The notes: generated from the letters alone by a model not told the origin. 57,793 nucleotides of DNA from Actinospica durhamensis (GCF_018139695.1 NZ_JAGSOG010000021.1:1-57793); one strand, 5' to 3'. Shown: positions 7,708 through 15,778, numbered from the stretch's first letter. Made by a program: numbers and translations.

Positions 7708-8667
7708 GTGCCGCACGAGCGATCCGGCCCCCGCGTCGTCGCCATCGGCGGCGGGCGGGGGCTCGCGGCGAGTGTCGCCGCCGTGCGTGCGTACGCGGGA
7801 CACGTGACCGCCGTGGTGACCACCGCGGACGACAGCGGCTCCTCGGGCCGGCTGCGCGTCTCGCGCGGCATTCCGGCGCCGGGCGACCTGCGCCGCGCCC
7901 TGGTCGCCCTCGCCGGTGCCCAGGGCGATCCGCTCGGCCGGGCCTTCGAGCACCGGTTCGAGGGCACCGACCTGGCCGGGCACACCCTGGGGAACCTGGT
8001 GATCGCCGCGCTCACCGCGGAGAGCGGCGACTTCGTCAAGGCCCTGGATCTGACCGCGCGGCTGCTCGGCGCGGACCCGGAACTCGGCCGGGCGCTGCCG
8101 GCGACGCTGGAGCCGGTGGTCCTCAGGGCCCGTACCCGCGCGGGTGCGGAGGTCCTGGGCCAGTACGCGATCTCGCAGACTCCCGGCATCGCGACCATCG
8201 CGGTCGATCCGCCGCGGGCCAGGGCGGCGCCGGGCGTGGTCGAGGCCGTACTCGCGGCCGACCAGGTGGTGCTCGGACCCGGGTCCGTGTACACCTCCAT
8301 TCTGGCGGCGGTCCTGATCGAGGAGATCCGGCAGGCGCTGGCCGAGACGAAGGCGCAGTGCGTCTACGTGTGCAACCTCGAGCCGGAGCAGTCCGAGACG
8401 GAGGGCTACGACACCGCCGCGCACGTGGAGGCGCTGTGGGCGCACGGCGTGTGCCCCGAGGTGGTCGTGGTGAACGCGGGCGGTGACGTCGACGGTTCGG
8501 GCTGGGCCCTCGACGCGTCCGTCCGCGCACCCCGGCCCGACGATCCACAACCTGATCCGCGTGCCCGGACCCGGGTGGTGGCGGCGAGCCTGGCCGCGCC
8601 CGACGGGACGGCGCACGACCCGGCCCTGCTCGGCGCGGTCCTGGCCGAGCTCGCCCGGGACCGCTGA
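7708..8667 (+). CDS. YvcK/CofD-fold protein (gluconeogenesis-factor family)
   Basis: A 319-residue protein matching the YvcK branch of the CofD superfamily: an N-terminal Rossmann-like glycine loop (AIGGGRGLA, 12-20), TTADDSGSSGRLR (38-50), PAPGDLRRALVALA (56-69), HTLGNLVIAALT (92-103) and VLGPGSVYTSI (188-198). Known YvcK proteins bind UDP-sugars and affect cell-wall precursor allocation. The related CofD/FbiA transfers a phospho-lactyl-type group in F420 synthesis, but CofD-type motifs are not evident. Canonical actinobacterial YvcK sits between rapZ and whiA; this copy is instead in a glycosyltransferase operon, so it is likely a paralogue with a dedicated job. Residues 265-300 are Pro/Arg-rich and divergent. 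Whether it is an enzyme or a regulator cannot be told. Confidence 0.82.
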   Translation: MPHERSGPRVVAIGGGRGLAASVAAVRAYAGHVTAVVTTADDSGSSGRLRVSRGIPAPGDLRRALVALAGAQGDPLGRAFEHRFEGTDLAGHTLGNLVIAALTAESGDFVKALDLTARLLGADPELGRALPATLEPVVLRARTRAGAEVLGQYAISQTPGIATIAVDPPRARAAPGVVEAVLAADQVVLGPGSVYTSILAAVLIEEIRQALAETKAQCVYVCNLEPEQSETEGYDTAAHVEALWAHGVCPEVVVVNAGGDVDGSGWALDASVRAPRPDDPQPDPRARTRVVAASLAAPDGTAHDPALLGAVLAELARDR

Positions 8668-8690
8668 CCGACGAGGAGAGAGAGGGGAAC

Positions 8691-9470
8691 ATGGCGCGAT
8701 TCACCTTGGCCTGCGCCTTCCACAAGACCGACCGCCTGCTGGAGCTGATCCTGCCCCAGGCGATCAAGGCCCTGACCTACCCGACCCGGCACGAGTTCGA
8801 GGTCGTACTCGTGGCCGACCGCTCGCCCGAGGACGTGGCGGCCCGGCTGCTGCCGCGCCTCGACGAGCTGGGCGTGGACGAGCTGCGCTACCGGCGCAGC
8901 GAGAAGCACGCCTACGGCGGGGCGCCCTCGAACAACTTCCACGCGCACAACTTCGAGATGAAGAACCCGTACCTGATCTCCTTCACGGACGACACCTTCA
9001 TCTGGAAGTCCGACCCGCACTTCGACGTGCTCGACGCGCTGGTGCGGGTCTTCGAGGACCACCCGCAGGTGGTGATGACGACGAGGGTGGACGACCACGA
9101 CGAGTGGGACCGTCCGCTGCTCGACCTCGGCCCGAACCTGGAGCCCGGGCTGCGTTCGGTCAACCGCGCGGTGGACCAGCTGATCGCCTACTCCACCTGG
9201 CGGGTGGAGCCGACCCTGCGCCGCTTCGGCGGTTTCGAGCAGGACGTGTTCACCAGCCAGCACGGCTTCGAGTACCAGTGGGAGAACCTGGTTAGCCACG
9301 CCGGCACCACCGGCGGGCGGGCCATCGCCTTCCCCGAGCACTGGCCGCTGCGGGTGCGCCACTGCGACCTGCGCCTGGATCCCGGCTCGATGCACGGCAC
9401 GGGCGACGAGGAGATCAAGCTCAAGTGCTTCGACCGGCTGGTGGCCACCGAGGGACGCGAGAAGGAGTAG
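8691..9470 (+). CDS. Small glycosyltransferase-like protein (GT-A fold)
   Basis: A 259-residue protein following a strong GAGAGAGGGG ribosome site. The start (FTLACAFHKTDRLLELILP) and EVVLVADRSPEDV fit the first strands of a GT-A Rossmann-like fold. SFTDDTFIWKSDP (97-109) has Asp100/Asp101 in the place of a DXD metal site. Later segments (FGGFEQDVF, CDLRLDPGSMHGTGDEE) are not a motif I can name. It has no N-terminal membrane segment. As last gene of the cluster, 23 bases after the YvcK-like gene, it probably completes the same glycan or glycoconjugate as the 6508 gene. The family assignment is moderate; a nucleotide-sugar-dependent role is inferred. Confidence 0.65.
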   Translation: MARFTLACAFHKTDRLLELILPQAIKALTYPTRHEFEVVLVADRSPEDVAARLLPRLDELGVDELRYRRSEKHAYGGAPSNNFHAHNFEMKNPYLISFTDDTFIWKSDPHFDVLDALVRVFEDHPQVVMTTRVDDHDEWDRPLLDLGPNLEPGLRSVNRAVDQLIAYSTWRVEPTLRRFGGFEQDVFTSQHGFEYQWENLVSHAGTTGGRAIAFPEHWPLRVRHCDLRLDPGSMHGTGDEEIKLKCFDRLVATEGREKE

Positions 9471-9477
9471 TCCAGGC

Positions 9478-9505
9478 CCCGGCCGCCCGCGAGCGGTGGG
9501 CCGGG
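9478..9505 (+). terminator. GC-rich hairpin after the glycosyltransferase cluster
   Basis: CCCGGCC at 9478-9484 pairs with GGCCGGG at 9499-9505, eight bases after the last stop codon. There is no T-tract, as is common for actinobacterial terminators. Confidence 0.4.
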
Positions 9506-9570
9506 ACGGCGCGGACGGCCGGGCGAACTGTAGGTTTCACCCGGCCGTGGCGCAATCCCGGCCCACACGC

Positions 9571-9576
9571 TACGGT
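9571..9576 (+). promoter_or_regulatory. -10 box for the PIG-V-like gene
   Basis: TACGGT fits the actinobacterial TANNNT -10 consensus and lies 35 bases before the proposed TTG start. The -35 region is poorly conserved. It implies the mannosyltransferase has its own promoter after the cluster hairpin. Confidence 0.4.
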
Positions 9577-9605
9577 TTGCGGGAAGATCAGGTCATGGAG
9601 CACGG

Positions 9606-10871
9606 TTGAGCACGGTTGGGGAGCAGGTGCGAGGCACGTCAGAGGTCGATGACGCCACCGGGGGCGCGTCGGAGCAGGAATCGGCCGCGTCCGTCCCCTC
9701 GCCCGCGCCGCGGGTCCGGGCCGAGCGGCCGCTGTGGCTCACCGCGCTGCTGGTGACGCTGCCGGCCTGGCTGGCCGCGCACGCGCTGGTGCTGCTCATG
9801 CAGGACTACGCGGTGCGCCGCGATCCGCCGTTCGCCGCCCAGATGCCGAACCAGCCGGTGATCCACCACCTGTTCAACCAGCTGTTCACCTGGGACACCG
9901 CCTGGTACGCCGGCATCGCCGCGCACGGGTACTCCGGCGTGGCCAGTGACGGCATCCGGTTCTGGCCGCTGCTGCCGCTCACGATCCGCTCCCTCGATCT
10001 GGTCGGGATCGGCGCGCTCACCGCCGAGCTGGTGGTGTGCTGGCTGGCCTCGCTGGCCTTCGGCATGTTCATGTACCGGGTGGCGCTCGCGGTCGGCGCG
10101 GACCGGGGCACGGCCCGCCGCGCGGTCTGGCTGAGCCAGCTCGCCCCGGGCGCGTTCGTGCTCGTGATGGGTTACACCGAGGCGCTGGCCGGGATGCTGG
10201 CCGCCGCGTTCCTGGCCGCGATCGTGCTGGTGCGCCCCGGCACGCTGCCCACCGCCCGGGCCACCTGGACCTGGTACGCGGTCGGATTCGCGGCCGGCTT
10301 CGGCTCCGGCCTGGTGCGCCCCACCGGCTGGCTGCTGTGCCTGGCCGGGCTGATCGAGGTGGTCCGGGCCCGGCGCGACCGGCCGTCCGGCACCGCCGCG
10401 CGCCTGGTCCTCGCCGCCTCGCCGGTGCTGGGCCTGCTCACCTTCCTGGGCTGGGTGCAGTCGGAGTACCACGACTGGATGCTGCCCTACTCGACCCAGC
10501 AGGCGGCGAACCTGCGCGGCACCACGGCGCAGAGCCCGTGGCCCTCGGCCGTCGACTCGCTCAACCAGGGCGGCAACGGCGCGGGCGCGTTCACGGTGAT
10601 CCTCGTGGTGGCCTCGATCGGCCTGCTGTGGGGCTGTGTCAGACGCCTGCCGGCCTCCTACACCGCGTGGGCGTTCGTGAGCCTGGCCGCCGTCATCACC
10701 GCGCCGCACTTCTCCTCGTTCGCGCGCTACTCCTCCGGCATACTCCCGCTGCTGCTCGTCGCGGCCATGCTCACCACCCGGCGTTCGGCCTGGCTCTGGA
10801 CGATCGGGTCCTCGGCCGCGCTGTGCGCCTACTTCGCCTTCCAGTCCTTCATCGGGATCTACATCCCCTGA
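9606..10871 (+). CDS. PIG-V-type polytopic mannosyltransferase
   Basis: A 421-residue membrane protein. After a polar N-terminal 40 residues there are about nine or ten hydrophobic helices. The loop after the first helix contains FTWDTAWYAGIAAHGYSG, the WD-x2-WY-x-IA-x2-GY signature of PIG-V-like GT-C mannosyltransferases, which use polyprenyl-phosphate-mannose outside the membrane; the Asp is the expected catalytic base. The TTG at 9606 is preceded by GGAG at a good distance; a GTG at 9627 is an alternative. A four-codon reading frame (ATG at 9595) overlaps the start and may couple translation. It follows two cytoplasmic glycosyltransferases and may add a mannose to their lipid-linked product, but it has its own promoter. 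Only seven bases separate its end from the convergent c-di-GMP gene. Confidence 0.82.
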   Translation: MSTVGEQVRGTSEVDDATGGASEQESAASVPSPAPRVRAERPLWLTALLVTLPAWLAAHALVLLMQDYAVRRDPPFAAQMPNQPVIHHLFNQLFTWDTAWYAGIAAHGYSGVASDGIRFWPLLPLTIRSLDLVGIGALTAELVVCWLASLAFGMFMYRVALAVGADRGTARRAVWLSQLAPGAFVLVMGYTEALAGMLAAAFLAAIVLVRPGTLPTARATWTWYAVGFAAGFGSGLVRPTGWLLCLAGLIEVVRARRDRPSGTAARLVLAASPVLGLLTFLGWVQSEYHDWMLPYSTQQAANLRGTTAQSPWPSAVDSLNQGGNGAGAFTVILVVASIGLLWGCVRRLPASYTAWAFVSLAAVITAPHFSSFARYSSGILPLLLVAAMLTTRRSAWLWTIGSSAALCAYFAFQSFIGIYIP

Positions 10872-10878
10872 GTCCGGA

Positions 10879-13020
10879 TCAGGTCGTCGCGGGCTGGGTC
10901 GGCTTCGGCTGCTTCGGGACCTCGATCGGCCCGAGCGACTCGAGCACCGGGAACCCGGCGCAGAACTCGGGCACCCGGCCGTGCGGCACGGCCTTGGAGA
11001 ACAGGAAGCCCTGCGCGCGATCCGCCCCCAGCGTGCGCAGGATCCGCGCCTGCTGCGGCGTCTCGACCCCCTCGGCCGTGACCGTCATGCCGCACGCGTG
11101 GGCCAGCGTGATCAGGCTCGTCACGATCGCCTCGGCCGAGCCGTGCCCCTGTGGGCTCGGCTGGGTCAGCGCCTGCACGAAGGAGTAGTCGATCTTCAGC
11201 GTGCCCGCGGGCAGCCGGTGCAGGTACGCCAGGTTCGAGTATCCGGTGCCGAAGTCGTCGATCGCGATGCGCACGCCCAGATCCGTGAGCGAACGCAGCG
11301 TCTCGAGCGCCGGCCGTCCGCTCTCGCCCGGGCTCATCGCCGCGGTCTCGGTGATCTCCAGCTGCAACAGTTCCGGCGGCAGTCCGGCCGCCTTGAGCGC
11401 GTCCGCCACCTCGTCGCACAGGGTCGGCTCGTGCACCTGGCGCACCGCGACGTTCACCGCGACCGAGAGCCTGCGCCCGTCCGGCCCGGACGGCCAGGCG
11501 GCGGCGTCCGCGACCGCGCGGCGCAGCACCCAGCGGCCCAGCGCCACGATCACGCCGGTCTCCTCGGCCAGCGAGACGAACTCGCCCGGGCCGAGCAGCC
11601 CGCGCACCGGATGGTTCCAGCGCACCAGCGCCTCCATCGCGTAGGTGCGCCCGTCGGCCATGTCCACGATCGGCTGGTACTCCAGGAACAGTTCCCCGTG
11701 CTCGAGCGCGGTCGGCAGCGCCTGGGACAGCGCGTAGCGCGCAACCTCCCGCTCGTTGCGCTCCTGGTCGAACAGCGCCCAGCGCGCCTTGCCGTCGTTC
11801 TTCGCCCAGTACAGGGTGATGTCCGCGGCGCGCAGCAGCTCGATCGGCTTGGCCCCGGCGGCCGGGCGCTCGACCAGGCCCATGCTCGCCGTCACCGAGA
11901 GCTTGCGCCCGTCCAGCTCGATCGGCTCGGCCAGCGTCGCGAGCACGCACTTGGCCACGTCCGTCACGCACACCGAGCTCATCGAGCGCGGTACCAGGAT
12001 GACGAACTCGTCCCCGCCCATCCGCGCCACCAGGTGCTGCGGATCGGTGGCCTCGCTCAGCCGCCGCGCCACCTCGGCCAACAGCCGGTCCCCGGCCTCG
12101 TGTCCGAGCGTGTCGTTGATCCCCTTGAACCCGTCGAGGTCCAGGAAGCACAGGCCGATCCGCTCGTCCGGCCGGGCGCGCTCGAGCAGTTCGCTCAGCC
12201 GCTCCATCAGCATGGTGCGGTTGGGCAGGTCGGTGAGCGAGTCGTGGGTGGCCTGGTAGAGCAGGCGCTGGTTCATCCGGCGCTGCTCGGTGATGTCCTC
12301 GAACATGGTGATCAGCAGTTCCACCGCGCCGTCGCCCGCCCGCACGGTGCTCGCCTGCATCCGGGTCCAGGTCACCACGGTGCCGTCGTCCGCGGTGAAG
12401 CGCTTCTCCGCGCTGTAGTGCCCGCGCCGGCCCGCCAGCAGATCCCTGATGGCGGCACAGAACTCGGGCGGGTCGTCGCCGTCGCGGAACTCGTCGATGC
12501 TGCGCCCGCGCACGGTGGAGGCGTCCTGCCCGATGATCCGGGCCAGCCGCTCGTTGATCTCGAGCACCCGGCCGTCGCCGTCCACCACGCCGATGCCCAG
12601 CGCGGCGTTGCGGAACACGGCGCGGAAACGGCCCTCGCCGGTGCGGTGCGCGCTCAGCACGGCCTGGCGGATCAGCTCCTGCTCGGCCCTGGTGCGCTCG
12701 CGCAGCGCGTTGGCGTAGCCCATGGACAGCCCGGAGAACAGGGCCATCCGTCCGTCCCTGGCCATCTCCTGCGGCAGGGCGTAGTCGAGCACGGTGATGC
12801 TGGTGGCCATCGCCTCCGGCTGCGTGTAGTCGCCCTCCACCAGGGCCCGTCCCGCCGCCGCGCCGCGTTCGCGCAGCGCGTCCGGGCCGCAGGCGCCGAG
12901 GAAGCGCTCGGCCAGATCCTGCAGCAGCCCGCGCGAGCGCGCCGCGTTCCCCGGCACGCCGCCGATCTCGGCCAGCGCCTCGAACCAGACCGCGGCCACG
13001 CGCTGAGCCGCGGCGCTCAC
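10879..13020 (-). CDS. PAS-GGDEF-EAL c-di-GMP enzyme
   Basis: A 713-residue cytoplasmic protein. Residues 1-120 form a helical N-terminal region like those of some actinobacterial c-di-GMP proteins. A PAS domain spans about 129-245 (FRAVFRNAALGIGVVD). GGDEF is intact at 335-339 and the EAL phosphodiesterase motif is intact at 463-465 (MEALVRW), with DDFGTGYSNL later. Both cyclase and phosphodiesterase activity are therefore possible. No RxxD inhibitory site is present in the residues just before GGDEF, so product inhibition may be absent. It has no membrane helices. In Streptomyces such proteins tune development; the PAS domain suggests a redox or ligand signal. GTG 13020 is the chosen start. 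Confidence 0.92.
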   Translation of the reverse strand: MSAAAQRVAAVWFEALAEIGGVPGNAARSRGLLQDLAERFLGACGPDALRERGAAAGRALVEGDYTQPEAMATSITVLDYALPQEMARDGRMALFSGLSMGYANALRERTRAEQELIRQAVLSAHRTGEGRFRAVFRNAALGIGVVDGDGRVLEINERLARIIGQDASTVRGRSIDEFRDGDDPPEFCAAIRDLLAGRRGHYSAEKRFTADDGTVVTWTRMQASTVRAGDGAVELLITMFEDITEQRRMNQRLLYQATHDSLTDLPNRTMLMERLSELLERARPDERIGLCFLDLDGFKGINDTLGHEAGDRLLAEVARRLSEATDPQHLVARMGGDEFVILVPRSMSSVCVTDVAKCVLATLAEPIELDGRKLSVTASMGLVERPAAGAKPIELLRAADITLYWAKNDGKARWALFDQERNEREVARYALSQALPTALEHGELFLEYQPIVDMADGRTYAMEALVRWNHPVRGLLGPGEFVSLAEETGVIVALGRWVLRRAVADAAAWPSGPDGRRLSVAVNVAVRQVHEPTLCDEVADALKAAGLPPELLQLEITETAAMSPGESGRPALETLRSLTDLGVRIAIDDFGTGYSNLAYLHRLPAGTLKIDYSFVQALTQPSPQGHGSAEAIVTSLITLAHACGMTVTAEGVETPQQARILRTLGADRAQGFLFSKAVPHGRVPEFCAGFPVLESLGPIEVPKQPKPTQPATT

Positions 13021-13397
13021 GACGCCCCGCCCGTTTCGTCCGTTCGGCAGGACTTTGCCACACTTGGTGCCACGGTGGCGGATGTGAAGGATGGGCAGCG
13101 CATGGCGGAGTGTCGGCGCATGCTGCTCCCCTTCGCTGCTCGATGGCGCTCACGAGCGTGTGCTCACGCGCCTCGGCCTCGCGCGTCATGCCTGACCCTG
13201 GGCCGACGCGCATGCTTGATGGGCACGCTCGCTTGTCTAGTCATGATATGGCTACGGGGGTGACGTGCGTCTACCCATGAAGCTGATGTCGACCCGATCC
13301 GTATCCACACACGGCCGCTCGCGGCGGTCCCGGCAGGCCGTGGTGGGAGCCTGGCCGGGCGATCTCCGCGCCGCGGGGGCAGGCTAACATTTCGCGG
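13021..13397. other. 377-base gap between TetR and c-di-GMP genes
   Basis: No supported gene lies here. It should contain the promoter of the c-di-GMP gene. CGCTTGTCTAG at 13230-13240 resembles half of the TetR operator further right. The stretch 13231-13250 (gcttgtctagtcatgatatg) is clearly more AT-rich than its surroundings. Confidence 0.4.
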
Positions 13398-13970
13398 CTA
13401 TGCGCCAGGCAATCTTTCGGCGATGTAAAGCAAACCTTCCGCCAAGTCGGAGGCGGTGGGGAAGTTCTCCCGATCCATGAGGTACTGCGCGACCAAGCCC
13501 GTCATCAACACGCTGTAGAAGCTGCCCACCGACTGCGCCAGCGCGCCGTCGCGCTCCGGAGTCAGGCCCTGGAAGGCCTTCGCGAGCTCGAGCCGGCCGT
13601 ACTGCACGGCGCCGGCCATGAAATGGCCGAGGGCCTCGTTGTGTGCGCCCTCGAGGCCCATCTCCATGTTGAGCCGAAGCAGGGACCTGCGTTCCGGGAA
13701 GCTCGTCAGGATCTCGTCGAAGAACGCCCGGAACTGTTCGATCGAACCGGTGGGCGACTCCTCGTGCGTATCGTCGCCGTCGTCGAACCAGTCCTCCATC
13801 GCGCCCATGAACGCCTGCTCGAGCAGCGACTCCTTCGACCCGAAGTGGTAGCCGATGGCCGCCAGGCTCACCCCGGCGGCCTCCGCGATGTCGCGCGCGG
13901 TGGTCCTGGCGTAGCCCTTCTCCAGCAGACAGCGCTTGGCGCCCTCCAGCAGGGCCTCACGATTTCCCAT
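13398..13970 (-). CDS. TetR-family transcriptional repressor
   Basis: A 190-residue regulator. Residues about 5-50 contain the TetR N-terminal helix-turn-helix (ARTTARDIAEAAGVSLAAIG, then YHFGSKESLLEQAF). The remaining helical part is the ligand-binding and dimerisation domain, with an acidic segment (DWFDDGDDTHEE). I chose ATG 13970 because a TATGCT box (13978-13983 on the opposite strand) lies seven bases before it, as for a leaderless mRNA. It is divergent from a DHA2 efflux pump, the classic repressor-pump pair, with a palindromic operator between them. A pump substrate probably induces it. Confidence 0.9.
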   Translation of the reverse strand: MGNREALLEGAKRCLLEKGYARTTARDIAEAAGVSLAAIGYHFGSKESLLEQAFMGAMEDWFDDGDDTHEESPTGSIEQFRAFFDEILTSFPERRSLLRLNMEMGLEGAHNEALGHFMAGAVQYGRLELAKAFQGLTPERDGALAQSVGSFYSVLMTGLVAQYLMDRENFPTASDLAEGLLYIAERLPGA

Positions 13971-14001
13971 GTCAGCGAGCATACCGCAGCCTCGGACGAT
14001 C

Positions 14002-14036
14002 GTCTTGGACGCTTGTTCTAGACAAGTGTGCAAGAC
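14002..14036. promoter_or_regulatory. TetR operator candidate: 35-base interrupted palindrome
   Basis: Outer arms GTCTTG (14002-14007) and CAAGAC (14031-14036) and inner arms CTTGT (14012-14016) and ACAAG (14022-14026) are symmetric around a 5-base centre. The AC/GT positions between the arms also match. The element covers the -35 hexamer of the pump promoter and abuts that of tetR, as expected for shared repression. Confidence 0.7.
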
Positions 14037-14047
14037 GTATGTACAGT
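14019..14047 (+). promoter_or_regulatory. Leaderless promoter of the DHA2 pump
   Basis: TAGACA (14019-14024), a 17-base spacer and TACAGT (14042-14047) are followed after six bases by the GTG start at 14054. That distance places the start codon at the expected transcription start. Confidence 0.6.
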
Positions 14048-14053
14048 CGAGAC

Positions 14054-15778
14054 GTGACGAGGAATCAGGTAGTCGAAGGCGCGGCCCCGCGGGCGGGCCG
14101 CCGGGAGTGGATCGCGCTGGCGGTCCTGCTGCTCCCCTTGCTGCTGGTCTCGATGGACACCTCGGTGCTGCTCTACGCAGTGCCCTTCATCACCAGGGCC
14201 CTGCATCCGAGCAGCACCCAGCAGCTGTGGATGTACGACATGTACGGCTTCGTGCTCGCCGGGCTGCTGATCACCATGGGCGCGATCGGCGACCGGATCG
14301 GCCGTCGCAGGCTCCTGCTCGTCGGGGCGTTCTTCTTCAGCGTCGCCTCGCTCGGCGCGGCCTACGCGGGCAGCGCGGGGGAGCTGATCGCGGCCCGGGC
14401 CGTGCAGGGCGTCGCCGGCGCCACGCTCATGCCGTCCACGCTCGCGCTGATCCGCAACCTCTTCCACGACGAGGCCCAGCGCAGAAAGGCCATCGGCGTG
14501 TGGACCGGCGGGATGATGGGCGGCATCCTGATCGGCCCGGTCATCAGCGGCATCCTGCTCGACCACTACTTCTGGGGCTCGGTCTTCCTGATCAACCTGC
14601 CGTTCATGGTGCTGCTGCTCGTCCTGGGCCCGATCCTGCTGCCCGAATACCGCACCGACCGCTCCGGGCGCTTCGACCTGCTCGGCGCGCTGCTCTCCTT
14701 CGCCGCGGTGCTGCCAATCATCTTCGGTGTCTCCGAGATCGCGGAGAACGGTCTCGACCCGCTGCGCCTCGGCTCCATAGCCTGCGGCCTGATCGTGGGC
14801 GCGCTGTTCCTGATCAGGCAGCGCACGGCGCAACACCCCATGCTCGAGCTGCGCCTGTTCCGCAGCCGCGGTTACAGCGGCGCGCTGCTGACGAACCTGG
14901 TGGGCACCTTCGCGCTGCTCGGCAACGCGATCTTCCTGACGCAGTACCTGCAGTCGGTCCTCGGCATGAGCCCGCTCAAGGCCGCGCTGTGGTCGGTGGT
15001 GCCCTCGCTCGGGGTGGGCGCGATGATCGGCCTGTGCAGCGCGCTGGTCAAGGTGGTCGAGCGCGCGTACATCGTCGCAGGCTGCTTCACCGTGATGATC
15101 TCCGGATACGTCGTGCAGGCGGCGCTGCTCCGGGCCGACTCGCCCCTGTGGGTGTCGATGCTCGGGGCCGCCCTGCTCGCCTGCGGAGCCGTCGGCGTGA
15201 TGACCCTCGGCAACGAACTGCTGATGAGCGCGATCCCGCCGGAGCGCGCCGGATCCGCGGCCGCCGTCAACGAGACCGTCGGCGAACTCGGCGGCGCCCT
15301 CGGCATGGCGGTGCTCGGCAGCATCGGCGCCGCCGTCTACCGCCACCACCTCGGCACGGCCGTGCCGACCGGGGCCCGCTCCACCCTCGGCGGCGCCGTC
15401 GCCACCGCCGTCCACCTGCCCGTCAGTGAGGCCGAGCACCTGCTCTCGCTCGCCCGCACCGCCTTCACCGCCGGCCTCAACACCGTCTCCCTGGTCGGCG
15501 CCGCCCTCATGGCTGTGGCTGCTTTGCTGACGGCCCTGTTCCTGCGCGGCGTCACCCCCGCCGATCCGGCCGCCCCGGCCGCCGAGGACTCCGTCTCTGC
15601 CACCGCCGACACCGACACCGACACCACTGTCCCCTCGCCCGACGACGCCATCACCGCCCGCGCAGCCGACGCTACCGCCTCGACCGGTGCTGCCTCGACT
15701 GCCGCTGCCTCGACCGCCACTGCCTCGACCGCCACTCCGGTGGCCCAGCCGTACAGCTCAGCAGAAGCGCTCATCTGA
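14054..15778 (+). CDS. DHA2-family (EmrB/QacA) drug efflux MFS pump
   Basis: A 574-residue proton antiporter with about fourteen hydrophobic helices. Helix 1 ends in SMDTSVLLYAVPFI (the D-x-T motif of DHA2 pumps). The loop after helix 2 has GAIGDRIGRRRLLL (motif A), and motif C-like glycine-rich residues occur in GGMMGGILIGPVISG. Sequence and length fit QacA/SmvA-like exporters of lipophilic cations and drugs. I prefer GTG 14054 over ATG 14039 because of the TACAGT box six bases upstream and the lack of a ribosome site for 14039. The last 60 residues are a Thr/Ala/Asp-rich cytoplasmic tail; its final part comes from four 15-base repeats (15677-15736). TetR next door is the probable repressor. 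Confidence 0.9.
   Translation: MTRNQVVEGAAPRAGRREWIALAVLLLPLLLVSMDTSVLLYAVPFITRALHPSSTQQLWMYDMYGFVLAGLLITMGAIGDRIGRRRLLLVGAFFFSVASLGAAYAGSAGELIAARAVQGVAGATLMPSTLALIRNLFHDEAQRRKAIGVWTGGMMGGILIGPVISGILLDHYFWGSVFLINLPFMVLLLVLGPILLPEYRTDRSGRFDLLGALLSFAAVLPIIFGVSEIAENGLDPLRLGSIACGLIVGALFLIRQRTAQHPMLELRLFRSRGYSGALLTNLVGTFALLGNAIFLTQYLQSVLGMSPLKAALWSVVPSLGVGAMIGLCSALVKVVERAYIVAGCFTVMISGYVVQAALLRADSPLWVSMLGAALLACGAVGVMTLGNELLMSAIPPERAGSAAAVNETVGELGGALGMAVLGSIGAAVYRHHLGTAVPTGARSTLGGAVATAVHLPVSEAEHLLSLARTAFTAGLNTVSLVGAALMAVAALLTALFLRGVTPADPAAPAAEDSVSATADTDTDTTVPSPDDAITARAADATASTGAASTAAASTATASTATPVAQPYSSAEALI
15677..15736 (+). repeat. Four 15-base tandem repeats in the pump gene 3' end
   Basis: Units begin at 15677, 15692, 15707 and 15722 and share GCCTCGAC; the last two are identical (gcctcgaccgccact). 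They encode a repeating Ala-Ser-Thr-rich tail. Confidence 0.8.

Noticed and set aside
4948-8616. 1222-codon minus-strand open frame across the ThDP/MFS/GT genes
   Set aside because: It is antisense to five genes with motifs and ribosome sites. Its translation is Arg/His/Pro/Gly-rich without any domain.
7708-8667. F420 CofD/FbiA assignment for the YvcK-fold gene
   Set aside because: The motifs are those of YvcK (TADDSGSSGRLR, GPGSVYTS), and no F420-specific neighbours lie next to it. cofC is 14 kb away in another operon.
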